From NCBI RefSeq assembly GCF_011440305.1, contig NZ_JAAOIW010000002.1:175988-239987 (forward strand): 64,000 bases of DNA, read 5' to 3'. The position numbers and the translations under genes were made by a program. The notes below the pieces were generated by a model. That model made no database searches. It was not told the DNA's origin and saw only the letters and a program-made list of their open reading frames with translations. Below are positions 36,977 to 45,739 of the stretch, piece by piece (position 1 is the stretch's first letter; the number at the start of each line of letters is the position of its first letter). This DNA comes from Paenibacillus agricola (GTDB taxonomy: Bacteria > Bacillota > Bacilli > Paenibacillales > NBRC-103111).

Positions 36977-37935
36977 AACAAACCTCCCACAATAAGAAAA
37001 CTAACGGTATATAAAAGCTCCACCGTATGAATAATATCTGCTTTGCCGCGTTCACGCAGTGGCCAGCCCATTCTTGCGCGTTCGCTCGTTCGGCCGTGGT
37101 AAACATTCACCCCACCCAGCTCAATGCCAAGCGCACCTGCCACAGCAGATTCCGGGATTCCGCTGTTCGGGCTTGGGTGCAGCCGCGCAAATTGCCGGAT
37201 CGACCTTGCAGCCCGCAGCGCTGAGCAGCCCTGTCGGCAAGCCGCCGCCGCCACCAATAAGCAGCCCGTCAGCCGGGCAGGCAGCCAGTTCATCACATCA
37301 TCCCAGCGCGCTGATGCCCAGCCGAAATATAAATATTTGTCGCTGCGGTAGCCGACCATCGAGTCCAGCGTATTCGCGGAGCGGTACAGCATCGCTAGTG
37401 GTGCACCGCCCAGCAACGCAAAAACTAACGGAGATACGACAGCGTCGACAATATTCTCAGCCACGGTCTCTACCGTTGCCCTGGTTATCTCCGGCTCCTC
37501 CAGCTCTGAGGTTGTCCTGCCTACGATATAGCCCACATATTTTCTGGCTTCGTCCATTTGTCCATGCTGGAGTGGATGGTACACCTGCATGGCCGCATCC
37601 TTTAAACCTTTGATCGCAATCGTCGTAGAGATGAACCAGGTATTGACCGCATAACCAAGCCATGGATGTATCCAGCGCGATGCTGCTAATGCAAGAGCCA
37701 TAATTACAAAAGCCAACAATAGTGTCGATAGAAGCAGCCCTACACCTCTCAACCTTTGGGCTTGTGGGGATAGCTGCGCGCCTTCGTCCTTATGCAGCCT
37801 TGCTTCCAGCCAACTGATCCACTGCCCGATTCGAATAACGGGATGGGTCGGCCACCGCGGGTCACCCACGATCCAATCTATAATAATAGCAGCCACCAGC
37901 ATCAATGCCGTTTCCTGCCAAGAGTAGAACAACAT
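36949..37935 (-). CDS. cbiB: Adenosylcobinamide-phosphate synthase
   Basis: Membrane protein that attaches aminopropanol (phosphate) to cobyric acid. From ATG 37935 it has 328 residues with several hydrophobic segments; family motifs are IDWIVGDPRWPTHPVIRIG at the N-terminus and HPSPNSGIPESAVAGALG with GGVNVYHG in the second half. A longer in-frame reading to 37995 would precede the GGTGTGGAAAG ribosome site and add a hydrophilic stretch untypical of the family. Both its substrates come from the CobD-CobQ fusion encoded downstream. Confidence 0.93.
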   Translation of the reverse strand: MLFYSWQETALMLVAAIIIDWIVGDPRWPTHPVIRIGQWISWLEARLHKDEGAQLSPQAQRLRGVGLLLSTLLLAFVIMALALAASRWIHPWLGYAVNTWFISTTIAIKGLKDAAMQVYHPLQHGQMDEARKYVGYIVGRTTSELEEPEITRATVETVAENIVDAVVSPLVFALLGGAPLAMLYRSANTLDSMVGYRSDKYLYFGWASARWDDVMNWLPARLTGCLLVAAAACRQGCSALRAARSIRQFARLHPSPNSGIPESAVAGALGIELGGVNVYHGRTSERARMGWPLRERGKADIIHTVELLYTVSFLIVGGLLCALCWTWW

Positions 37936-38064
37936 CTTTCCACACCCACCGTTCTTTGCTGCATGAATCCTTACCAGGCCTGAATTTACCTGCATAACAC
38001 CTGCATAACTGCTTACGCTGCAGCTATGCTTCTCCCTTAACTTATGAGCTTCGCTTTCGATCCG

Positions 38065-38712
38065 CTAAAACTGGTACCGCATTCTTGTCAGCTCCACCGG
38101 AATTCCTGAGGTTACAAGGAATACTTGCTCAGCAGCATTTGCCAATTGCTTATTCATCACCCCTGATAAATCGCGGAATTGCCTTCCCAGCTTATATTCA
38201 GGCACCAATCCATAGCCAACCTCATTGGTTACAAGCAGCAAATGCCGGCCTTGTCTTGTAAACGCTTTGCAAGCAGCCACCAGCTCATCAATCTTCAGCA
38301 TTAAGCGCTCTTCCGCATCTACCTCCTGCTCCACCTTAAGCAACCAATTGGACAACCAGAGTGTGAGGCAATCTACCAAAATAACGGGATCACCCTCTAT
38401 CCCGCCCATCCTATTCCCACTATCATCAGATGGCAAATTTTCATTTGCTAGATTTTCATTTAACAGATTTTCATTCAATAGACTTCCAAGCGATATCAAT
38501 GTTTCTGCTAGCGCTAAAGGCTCCTCGATCGTCGTCCAAGCATAGCTGGTCAATTCCCGTTGCTGCCGATGCATCCCGATGCGTGCTCTCATCTCGCCAT
38601 CATAAGCCTGCGCTGTTGCTATGTATATACCGCGTTTGCCCAGATGGGCAGTGTAGCTCTCGGCGAATGAGCTTTTGCCGCTACGGGCACCGCCCGTCAC
38701 TAATACTAGCAT
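38065..38712 (-). CDS. cobU: Adenosylcobinamide kinase / guanylyltransferase
   Basis: Bifunctional enzyme that phosphorylates adenosylcobinamide and adds GMP. The protein has 215 residues from ATG 38712 (AGGGTGG 8 bases upstream). The P-loop is GGARSGKSS at residues 7-15, and DCLTLWLSNWL and TNEVGYGLVP are family motifs. An insertion at about residues 78-108, before the second strand, contains a tandem pentapeptide (LLNEN, LLNEN, LANEN) made by a 15-base DNA repeat. It is in a loop and need not harm function. It lies between cobT and cbiB. Confidence 0.93.
   Translation of the reverse strand: MLVLVTGGARSGKSSFAESYTAHLGKRGIYIATAQAYDGEMRARIGMHRQQRELTSYAWTTIEEPLALAETLISLGSLLNENLLNENLANENLPSDDSGNRMGGIEGDPVILVDCLTLWLSNWLLKVEQEVDAEERLMLKIDELVAACKAFTRQGRHLLLVTNEVGYGLVPEYKLGRQFRDLSGVMNKQLANAAEQVFLVTSGIPVELTRMRYQF
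38436..38480. repeat. Three 15-bp tandem units inside cobU
   Basis: Units of the form GATTTTCATTTNNNA start at 38436, 38451 and 38466, with a few mismatches. They stay in frame with cobU and encode Leu-Leu/Ala-Asn-Glu-Asn pentapeptides. Confidence 0.85.
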
Positions 38713-38735
38713 ACAGAGTACCACCCTTCATTAAG

Positions 38736-39788
38736 TTAAGATTGGGAGATGCCAGCACTTGCAAATGTCGCCATTTCTTTCATGATTTTAATCGCAGCTT
38801 CTATGATCGGAAAAGCTAATAAGGCGCCAGTTCCCTCACCCAGCCTCATGTCCATTTGTAGCATCGGGGATAATCCGACAGCTTTTAAAAGGCGTTCATG
38901 GCCTCTCTCCTGAGACTGATGGGAAGCGATCATATAGGAAACGCTATGCGGAGCGATTCGGCTTGCCACAAGTGCAGCGGCAGATGAAATAAAACCATCG
39001 ATCACTACAGGGCAACGATGTATCGCAGCACCCAGGATGACACCCGTCAAACCGGCAATTTCCAGCCCGCCCATCTTGGCGAGCACATCGATCGGATTGG
39101 TTTTATCCGGTGCGTTCAACGCGATAGCCCGCTCAATAACGGCCTGCTTGTGCAGCAACCGCTGGTCATCAATTCCAGTACCACGTCCGACTGTGGCAAC
39201 CACTTCCTCATCGGCCAAGACGGTTAGCAGCGCGGAGCTTGCTGTCGTATTGCCGATACCCATTTCACCAGTCGCAAATAAGGTGTAGCCTTTCGCATAT
39301 AGTTCATCTACCAGCTCAATACCGACATAAATCGCCTGCAGCGCTTCATCTTCAGACATGGCCGGTCCCTTTGCCATATTATTGGTTCCTTTACGCACCT
39401 TACGGGAATACAGCAGTTCATGCTCGATATCGGCATTTACGCCAATGTCTACACATATCACATCAGCTCCTGTATGCCGTGCTAAAACATTCACTGCGGC
39501 ACCGCCGCTGCAAAAATTAAGCACCATTTGCTGCGTTACCTCAGCAGGAAAAGCGCTGACACCCTCCTCACAAACCCCATGGTCAGCCGCCATCACAATA
39601 ACGGCCTTTTTGCCAATCTCAGGAATTGTTTTACCCGACATACCAGCTAGCTGCTTAGCGACATCCTCCAGCTTGCCAAGGCTGCCCGGTGGCTTCGTTA
39701 GCTGGTCCAAGTGATGGCTGGCTGCCTCTATAGCTTCAAGATCTAACGGTTTAATAGCTGATACGATACTGTGTAAAGATTTTGACAT
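38736..39788 (-). CDS. cobT: Nicotinate-nucleotide--dimethylbenzimidazole phosphoribosyltransferase
   Basis: Makes alpha-ribazole phosphate, the lower ligand half of B12, from nicotinate mononucleotide and dimethylbenzimidazole. The protein has 350 residues, the usual length, with ADHGVCEEGVSAFPAEVT, FCSGGAAVN and GEMGIGNTTASSA motifs; the catalytic glutamate expected near the C-terminus lies in RLGEGTGALLAFP. It is 11 bases plus the cobU ribosome site before cobU. A 206-base gap without a gene separates it from btuD. Confidence 0.95.
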   Translation of the reverse strand: MSKSLHSIVSAIKPLDLEAIEAASHHLDQLTKPPGSLGKLEDVAKQLAGMSGKTIPEIGKKAVIVMAADHGVCEEGVSAFPAEVTQQMVLNFCSGGAAVNVLARHTGADVICVDIGVNADIEHELLYSRKVRKGTNNMAKGPAMSEDEALQAIYVGIELVDELYAKGYTLFATGEMGIGNTTASSALLTVLADEEVVATVGRGTGIDDQRLLHKQAVIERAIALNAPDKTNPIDVLAKMGGLEIAGLTGVILGAAIHRCPVVIDGFISSAAALVASRIAPHSVSYMIASHQSQERGHERLLKAVGLSPMLQMDMRLGEGTGALLAFPIIEAAIKIMKEMATFASAGISQS

Positions 39789-39994
39789 GATTGATTCCCC
39801 ATTCTGATTGGCTTAACCTCACTACCAGCACTTGACAAGAAGCTCCAATGACAATAGCTAAATCCTGTAGCGGCAGATTTGTAACGTTAAGCCTCTATTT
39901 TATTTTCACCTGTGGTGGTGGTAGTCATGTAGCCTCTAACTAGATAAAGCTAAATCAAGCTGCCTTATATGTATCAATTATGACCTGTACTCTC

Positions 39995-40801
39995 TCAATC
40001 GACTTGCATAGCTCCATCAGCATGAAGCAAAATTTGTGGAACACCTGACAATGGATGCTTCAACACAATCGGGCGGGTTCCATACACTTGCTCCAGCAGC
40101 CCACTCTGGATAACTTCTTCGGGTCGCCCTATCTTTACTATGGATCCTGTTTGCATAAGCAGAAGCCTATCACAATATTGGGCAGCCATATTGAGGTCAT
40201 GCAGCACTGCAACAACAGTCAGCTTCTCCGCTAGCTGCCAGGTGCGAATCCATTCCATCATCTGGACCTGATAGCCGATATCGAGAAACGTCGTCGGCTC
40301 ATCAAGCAGCAGCAAGCGGGGCTGCTGTGCCATCAGCTTGCCCAGCGCAACCCGCTGCCGTTCGCCACCGCTTAAACGGTCTACGGCACGATGCTCCAAC
40401 GCTTTAAGCTGAAGGCGCTCGATGATATGCTCAACCAACGGCTCCGCATCGCTATTCGACTCATCGCCCAGCCAATTTTGAAAAGGGTAACGCCCCATCG
40501 AGATCACCTCGCGTGCGGTGAAGCCGAGCGGCGGCAGTGCATCCTGCTCCAGCACAGCCATCCACTGCGCCAGCTGCCTGCGTGAATAAGTATGAGCATT
40601 GCGGCCTTCCAGCAGCAAGCGGCCTGATGTTGGCGTATCCACGCCTGACAACAGCTTTAGCAGTGTTGACTTGCCGCTGCCGTTAGGACCAATAATGCCA
40701 AAGCATTCTCCCTGCTCGACAGCAAAGCTGACCTGATCCAGCACCCGCTGGGATCGGTAAGCTTTACTTACCTTGTCGACTTCAATCACCGTGACTGCCA
40801 T
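39995..40801 (-). CDS. btuD: Corrinoid ABC transporter ATPase
   Basis: ATP-binding subunit of 268 residues for the BtuFC importer. Walker A is GPNGSGKST, the signature LSGGERQRV and Walker B LLLLDEPTTFLD, all intact. It belongs to the FecE/BtuD group. It is 138 bases after btuC. By motif alone an iron-siderophore transporter would be possible, but the upstream cobalamin riboswitch and the downstream cob genes favour corrinoid uptake. Confidence 0.9.
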   Translation of the reverse strand: MAVTVIEVDKVSKAYRSQRVLDQVSFAVEQGECFGIIGPNGSGKSTLLKLLSGVDTPTSGRLLLEGRNAHTYSRRQLAQWMAVLEQDALPPLGFTAREVISMGRYPFQNWLGDESNSDAEPLVEHIIERLQLKALEHRAVDRLSGGERQRVALGKLMAQQPRLLLLDEPTTFLDIGYQVQMMEWIRTWQLAEKLTVVAVLHDLNMAAQYCDRLLLMQTGSIVKIGRPEEVIQSGLLEQVYGTRPIVLKHPLSGVPQILLHADGAMQVD

Positions 40802-40939
40802 CCCGCTCCCCCTCCCAACCTTTAAACCGCTGAGCCAGCAGCTAGTTTAACCATTTACACCATTTTTTTCCATCCAGCTACTTATTGGACTTACTCACCG
40901 CCAGCTACCAACCAGGCTTTGCTCTGTTTTCCTCTAGTC

Positions 40940-41974
40940 TTAGCCGGCAGCCCGCTTACTCTTACGCATCAGGTAAACAAAAAACGGCGCACCCAAAAAC
41001 GCTGTGACTACACCAAGCGGAATTTCCATGGGGCTCCATAAAACTCTGCCCAGTGTATCCGCCCACAGCACATACAAAGCGCCGCCAAGCAGAGACAGGG
41101 GCAGCAGCAGCCGATAGTCTGGACCGACCACCATTCGCAGTAAATGCGGTACAATTAGTCCTACGAATGCGATTACCCCAGATACGGATACAGCCGCCGC
41201 CGTCACTAAGGTTGCCGCGATCAACACTGTAAGCTTGGTGCGTTCCACATTAACGCCCATATGCGAAGCTTGGGCTTCCCCTAGCGAGAAGAGGTTCATC
41301 GCCCGTCCAAACATAAATAATACTAATGCGCCGACAACTAGATAAGGCAGCAAAATGAGTGAGTACGACCAGCCTCTCAGCGTCAAGCTGCCCATTAACC
41401 AAAAGATGATTTCATTGACAACCTGCTTGGACATCGACACCATCAAAGCGACAAAAGCACCCAGAAAAGCATGCATAACGACCCCTGATAAGATGACCGT
41501 CTCCATCTGCAGCTTCCCATCAATCCGCGATAACAAAAGCACCGTTATTAAAGAAGCTACGCCCGTGGCAAAAGCTACCGCTGGAACCGTCCAAGCTCCT
41601 AACCATGAAAATTGCAGCCCGAACAAAATTAAAAATGAAGCTCCTACCGCTGCACCCGATGAGACACCGAGTGTATAAGGGTCAGCTAACGGGTTGCGCA
41701 GCACTCCCTGAAAAGCTGCCCCGGCAATGCCAAGCGATGCTCCAACCAAGAGCCCAAGCACCACTCTTGGAAACCTCACCCGCCATATAATTTGCTCCGA
41801 TGACGCTTCCCAACGAACCGGTATGGAGTCGCCAATCCATGGAAGATGGTGGGCTATAATTCCCCATACTTGCAAAAGCGGCAGTTGCACCGTTCCAATC
41901 GACAAGGAGATCGTGATGGAAAGCAGAATGAGCAGTATGCCTCCCCCTCCCCAAACTAACAGTTTTTGCTGCAT
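40940..41974 (-). CDS. btuC: Corrinoid ABC transporter permease
   Basis: FecCD/BtuC-type permease of 344 residues with about ten hydrophobic segments. Family motifs GVVLRNPLADPYTLGVSSGA-like (seen as RNPLADPYTLGVSSGAAVG) and GVIAFVGLIVPHLLRM are present, the latter forming the ATPase contact. The ATG directly abuts the btuF stop, so the two are coupled. It is the second gene of the riboswitch operon. Confidence 0.92.
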   Translation of the reverse strand: MQQKLLVWGGGGILLILLSITISLSIGTVQLPLLQVWGIIAHHLPWIGDSIPVRWEASSEQIIWRVRFPRVVLGLLVGASLGIAGAAFQGVLRNPLADPYTLGVSSGAAVGASFLILFGLQFSWLGAWTVPAVAFATGVASLITVLLLSRIDGKLQMETVILSGVVMHAFLGAFVALMVSMSKQVVNEIIFWLMGSLTLRGWSYSLILLPYLVVGALVLFMFGRAMNLFSLGEAQASHMGVNVERTKLTVLIAATLVTAAAVSVSGVIAFVGLIVPHLLRMVVGPDYRLLLPLSLLGGALYVLWADTLGRVLWSPMEIPLGVVTAFLGAPFFVYLMRKSKRAAG

Positions 41975-43060
41975 CTATTTCACCAATTCCGGATAAATGC
42001 CTTTGGCTATATCGACGAGCCCCTTCGTCATCCGCGGTCCGGGGCGGCTAATCCAATCATTGTTTACGCCTACAACCCGATTGTTTTTAACTGCATCAAT
42101 AGCTCCCCAGCCGCTTCGCTCTTTAATAATTTGGTCTATCGTTTTTTTCGACTTGTCGTCGATCAGGTTGTTAGGATAAATGATGACCTGTGGATTCGCA
42201 GCAATAACCATTTCTTCATTCAACTGCGAGTAGCTTGTCGAATCGCCATAAATATTAATGCCTCCAGCCGAAGTGATAAGCTCATCCATAAACTCACCTT
42301 TGCCTACCGACCAGCCTGGTGAAAATTCGAGCAATACGCGTTTTTTCTGCTCCGGCAGCAAACCTTTGACGGCATCAGCAACCTTTTGGCGGTCTGCCTT
42401 CATCTCAGCAACCACCTTTTCCGCTTGCTCCTGCTTGTCAAAAATTTGTCCAAACATTAGCAGGCTAGCAAGTACATCATCGATTGTTTTTGGCTCCACC
42501 TTAAAAACATTCACCTTCAACGAACGAAGCTGCTCCACTGCTGGCGTCTTCATCGATATACCGGCTACCACTACATCCGCATTAGCTGCAAGCAGAGATT
42601 CCTCATTTGGTTTAACAATGCTGCCCATTTTCGGCTTTTTCAAAGCCTCTGCCGGATAATCACAGAAATCGGACACGCCAACGATGCGATCCCCCAGCTC
42701 AAGGGCAAATAACATCTCCGTCTCACTGGGCGAGACCGAAATAATCCGGCTAGGAGCCTTATCGAATATAAACTCTTTGCCTGTTGCATCCTTCACTTTG
42801 AGTGGATACACGGTTGCTTTAGCTTGAGGTGTGGCTTGAGGCGCAGCTACAGAAGACGTTTGTCCATTGGTTTGACCGTTAGCTGACTGCCCTTCCTTAG
42901 CACCCCCCGCCTTGGGCGGGTCGACGAGTTCTCCCTTGCTCGGAGCTACAGCTGCATTGCCGCAGCCTGCCACAAGGAGCATGAACATCAACCCCAGCAG
43001 GCATGCTAAAGATAACCGAGAATTGCGATGTATAAACTTTTTATTCTTGAATAGGTTCAC
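41975..43060 (-). CDS. btuF: Corrinoid-binding lipoprotein
   Basis: Binding protein of 361 residues. The signal peptide ends LLVAGC with Cys33 as the lipidation site, followed by a low-complexity Gly/Gln/Asn/Thr linker (residues ~45-80) and a BtuF/FhuD-type domain with RIISVSPSETEMLFAL at its start. The start is GTG at 43060 with AAGGAG 6 bases upstream. It is the first gene after the cobalamin riboswitch and its terminator, which gives the specificity call. Confidence 0.92.
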   Translation of the reverse strand: MNLFKNKKFIHRNSRLSLACLLGLMFMLLVAGCGNAAVAPSKGELVDPPKAGGAKEGQSANGQTNGQTSSVAAPQATPQAKATVYPLKVKDATGKEFIFDKAPSRIISVSPSETEMLFALELGDRIVGVSDFCDYPAEALKKPKMGSIVKPNEESLLAANADVVVAGISMKTPAVEQLRSLKVNVFKVEPKTIDDVLASLLMFGQIFDKQEQAEKVVAEMKADRQKVADAVKGLLPEQKKRVLLEFSPGWSVGKGEFMDELITSAGGINIYGDSTSYSQLNEEMVIAANPQVIIYPNNLIDDKSKKTIDQIIKERSGWGAIDAVKNNRVVGVNNDWISRPGPRMTKGLVDIAKGIYPELVK

Positions 43061-43120
43061 CTTGGACTCCTTTTCTGCTTTCCAATTTTAATATCCAAAC
43101 CCTGCCTCTATAAAAAAATA

Positions 43121-43161
43121 GAAAAACCCTCCGATTCCTTTTCACAAAGAAACTAGAGGGG
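43121..43161 (-). terminator. Expression-platform terminator after the cobalamin riboswitch
   Basis: On the minus strand CCCTC and TTTCTTT pair with AAAGGAA and GGAGGG, followed by TTTTTC and a later T run. It lies 60 bases before btuF. Confidence 0.7.
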
Positions 43162-43257
43162 CATGCGTTTATATACGAACGACAATAAAATAGCCATGGG
43201 CCATTTTCGCAGGTACACGACGCTCCTTTTTCCTCGAAAGGGGACAGTCTATCTACA

Positions 43258-43403
43258 AATAGGCAGGTTTCCTGACTTGGGTTAGAAATCTTACTGGGAA
43301 GCTTGCTTCCAATAGGACTATGAACCCTTACAGTGGCGGGACCGTGCCGGACTTTCACCAGCTTCCCTTTTAACCTATAAACCGCGGCTTACAGGCACCT
43401 ATT
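43258..43403 (-). promoter_or_regulatory. Cobalamin riboswitch
   Basis: P1 strands AATAGG (43403) and CCTATT (43258) close the element. Inside are GGTGCC, the motif GGTGAAAGTCCGGCACGG, CCCGCCACTG and the B12-box-like GTCAGGAAACCTGCC, the classic conserved order. Adenosylcobalamin binding should reduce expression of the btu/cob operon. A weak promoter TTGCCC-17-CATATT may overlap the end of the preceding lipoprotein gene. Confidence 0.96.
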
Positions 43404-43422
43404 CGTGAATATGCAGTTTGGC

Positions 43423-43968
43423 TTACTTCTGGGCAATAATTTTCATAACCTGCATAACCAGATCCTGCTTTTTGGCATTAGCAGGTACAAAAGCGACCAA
43501 ATTTTTACCATTCAGCTTCAAATCTGTAAACCATTTTGTGTTTTCTAGTGGGATTCCATACAAATGCTTTTCAGTACGGACGGTTTTGTCCGCCTTATCC
43601 TTATTATCTACCGGCAGCTCCATAACACCTTCAGGAAAATCCTCACTTTTGGCTATATCATCTAAACTGATGTAACCACCCTGCTGGCCAAGTGCCTTGA
43701 ATTGCTCTGCCGGAACGACAATAATCCCATTATCACCTGCGGCAATTTCCACAATCAGCTTCTCCATCGAAAAAATAGGCGTCGTCTGGATCTTAATCGT
43801 AGGGACAGCTCCTGTTTTCGTTTGCAGATCGACCTCGAGCTTATCGCCCACATCACTTGGAATGCCACTGGCCGACATCATAAAAATCGGTACGTCCGGC
43901 TTCGGACCCCCACAACCTGCTAAAAATATGAACAATATCAGTCCTAAACACGCAAGTTTCGCCTTCAT
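43423..43968 (-). CDS. Small lipoprotein, half-size binding-protein-like
   Basis: Lipoprotein of 181 residues; the signal peptide ends FLAGC with Cys19. ATG 43968 follows AGGAGAGACAG. The remainder resembles one lobe of a periplasmic solute-binding protein (strands like PTIKIQTTPIFSMEKLIVEIAAG), too short for a full transporter partner. Its stop is only 20 bases before the cobalamin riboswitch, on the same strand. Whether it is read through into the riboswitch, or works with the corrinoid system, cannot be told. It could also be the last gene of the unit beginning with the ABC exporter, but a terminator stands between. Confidence 0.7.
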   Translation of the reverse strand: MKAKLACLGLILFIFLAGCGGPKPDVPIFMMSASGIPSDVGDKLEVDLQTKTGAVPTIKIQTTPIFSMEKLIVEIAAGDNGIIVVPAEQFKALGQQGGYISLDDIAKSEDFPEGVMELPVDNKDKADKTVRTEKHLYGIPLENTKWFTDLKLNGKNLVAFVPANAKKQDLVMQVMKIIAQK

Positions 43969-44052
43969 CTGTCTCTCCTCCCGGACCCCAAACAAGCCGT
44001 CCGTTCCTGAAATCTCAACTCACATCTTAACATAAAAGCCTGTATTCTACAA

Positions 44053-44092
44053 AAAAACACCCTTCGGATTCCATTCATCCTCGGGGTGTTCG
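44053..44092 (-). terminator. Terminator of the ABC-2 exporter operon
   Basis: AACACCCCGAGGAT and ATCCGAAGGGTGTT pair on the minus strand, followed by TTTTT. Confidence 0.85.
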
Positions 44093-44148
44093 TTTTTTAA
44101 ACCTAGATTTACATAAAGGCACGTTTTCCAAGCCTTACGACTGAGACT

Positions 44149-44931
44149 TCAAGATCCGGTTGATCGATAATAACGAACGCCCATATGCCAGACAAGCAAG
44201 CATGGGAACAGAAACAGCACACCAGCCAAGGGAGCCAGCATATAGAGCATACCATTGCCCTGAACCTTATCCAGAATATAAAGCAATGGCAAATAGCTAA
44301 TGAACCCGAACGGAATAATAAAAGTAAAGAAGACCGTAACCCACTTCTGATAAATATTAAGCGGGTATTGTGCCATCTCCCGACCCCCGTCCGTAAAAAT
44401 ATTAGCCACTTCAATACCCTGAATGGTCCAAAAACAAAGCGTGGCCGCCAGCATATAAATGCCTGTAAAAATCAACACACCGCATAATACCATTAATATG
44501 AGCGTAATAACCTTTGCTGCATTCCATGAAATAGGCAGATTATACAAAGCCCAAACCAAGACGAGCGAGCTCTGGACGATGCGGCCAAAACGGGTAAACT
44601 CAAATTTGGAGCCAAGCACCTGGATAACCGTGCTTCGCGGCCGAACCAGAAGGCGGTCAAAATCGCCACCGGCAACAAGGGTCGCAAAAGCATCAAACCC
44701 GCGGGAAAAGCATTCACTAAGCGAGAACGCCAAATGGACAATGGCAAAACAAAGCGCAACCTCGAAAAAGCTCCAGTCCTGCAGCTGCCCAAACCGCTCA
44801 AACATAAAATAAAGTCCGGCAAATACGGAGAATGGAATGAAAAACTGCCCAAAAGTGAGGAGCCAAAATGAGGTGCGGTACTGCATTTGCGATTTAAATA
44901 AAATACGCAAATATTTAAAATATAAGCTCAA
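44149..44931 (-). CDS. ABC-2 type transporter permease (second)
   Basis: Membrane protein of 260 residues with six hydrophobic segments, of the ABC-2 family (COG3694-like; resembles DUF990 permeases). The TTG at 44931 is chosen because AAGGGGG lies 8 bases upstream and the preceding gene stops at 44936; the longer open frame to 45120 only overlaps that gene. The LLVRPRSTVIQVLGSKFEF stretch is typical of the group. It forms an exporter with the other permease and the ATPase. The substrate is unknown. Confidence 0.85.
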   Translation of the reverse strand: MSLYFKYLRILFKSQMQYRTSFWLLTFGQFFIPFSVFAGLYFMFERFGQLQDWSFFEVALCFAIVHLAFSLSECFSRGFDAFATLVAGGDFDRLLVRPRSTVIQVLGSKFEFTRFGRIVQSSLVLVWALYNLPISWNAAKVITLILMVLCGVLIFTGIYMLAATLCFWTIQGIEVANIFTDGGREMAQYPLNIYQKWVTVFFTFIIPFGFISYLPLLYILDKVQGNGMLYMLAPLAGVLFLFPCLLVWHMGVRYYRSTGS

Positions 44932-44935
44932 TCCA

Positions 44936-45739
44936 TTAACCCCCTTGTACAACAACTTGACGCAGCGCTTTACGCAAGCTCCATCGACCAAAGCCAACAA
45001 GCACAGCCAGCCATGCCAGCTGCACGAGAATTCCCCAAAGTGCTTCAGCCTGGGGAATATGACCGGAATACACGCGGAATGGAAAATCCATGGTCCAGCG
45101 GAATGGCAGCGCGTACGCAATATGCTGCAGCCATTCGGGCATCAGCGGAACGGGTATAACCATGCCAGCAAAAAATTCACCAGCAACCGCAATCATCAAC
45201 GTAGACCCCGTTGGCGACATCGTCCAAAATACAGAGATATAGATCAGCATCGAAATAGCAACGATCACCAGCAAGCCCAATATAAGCGTGGTTAGAAAAA
45301 GCAACAACGCCATCAAGGTAGGCGGCAAGCTTAGCCGGTATGGCTCCGGCAGGACGAACACGATGATCAGGAGCGGGAAGCATCTCAGTAAAGCACTGGA
45401 TATTCGTTGAGCTAGCAGCTTGGCGTACCAAAAAGGGTAGATCTCGCAGGGGCGGCACAATTCATAAGCAATGTTTCCGGTGGTAATCAGCTGAAAGATT
45501 TCGTTATCGCGGAACCACAGCATGATAAACGCCAGAAATATTTGCTGCAGCCATACATACGTGATGAGCTCCTTTAAGGAAATCGGCAGCACCACAGTGC
45601 TTTGGCTGTAAAAGGCGGCAAAAATCATAATAAATATGAAGCCAAAAAATAGCTGGGTTGCCATACCAGCCAAAGCGGCAGCACGATATTGCAAGCCCAT
45701 AATAAAGCGCAGCCTCCAGATGGAGAGGTAAGCATTCAT
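44936..45739 (-). CDS. ABC-2 type transporter permease (first)
   Basis: Membrane protein of 267 residues with six hydrophobic segments and a short cytoplasmic N-terminus, of the same ABC-2 family as its neighbour (ELCRPCEIYPFWYAKLLAQR parallels the RPRS motif of the partner). The ATG overlaps the ATPase stop by four bases. Two different permeases with one ATPase suggest a heterodimeric exporter. Confidence 0.87.
   Translation of the reverse strand: MNAYLSIWRLRFIMGLQYRAAALAGMATQLFFGFIFIMIFAAFYSQSTVVLPISLKELITYVWLQQIFLAFIMLWFRDNEIFQLITTGNIAYELCRPCEIYPFWYAKLLAQRISSALLRCFPLLIIVFVLPEPYRLSLPPTLMALLLFLTTLILGLLVIVAISMLIYISVFWTMSPTGSTLMIAVAGEFFAGMVIPVPLMPEWLQHIAYALPFRWTMDFPFRVYSGHIPQAEALWGILVQLAWLAVLVGFGRWSLRKALRQVVVQGG

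Noticed and set aside
39789..39994. A gene or riboswitch between btuD and cobT
   Set aside because: The 206-base gap has no open frame with a start signal and no recognised RNA motif.
44149..45120. Full 323-residue reading of the second ABC-2 permease
   Set aside because: The first 63 codons overlap the previous permease gene out of phase; a TTG with a ribosome site at 44931 gives the normal family length.
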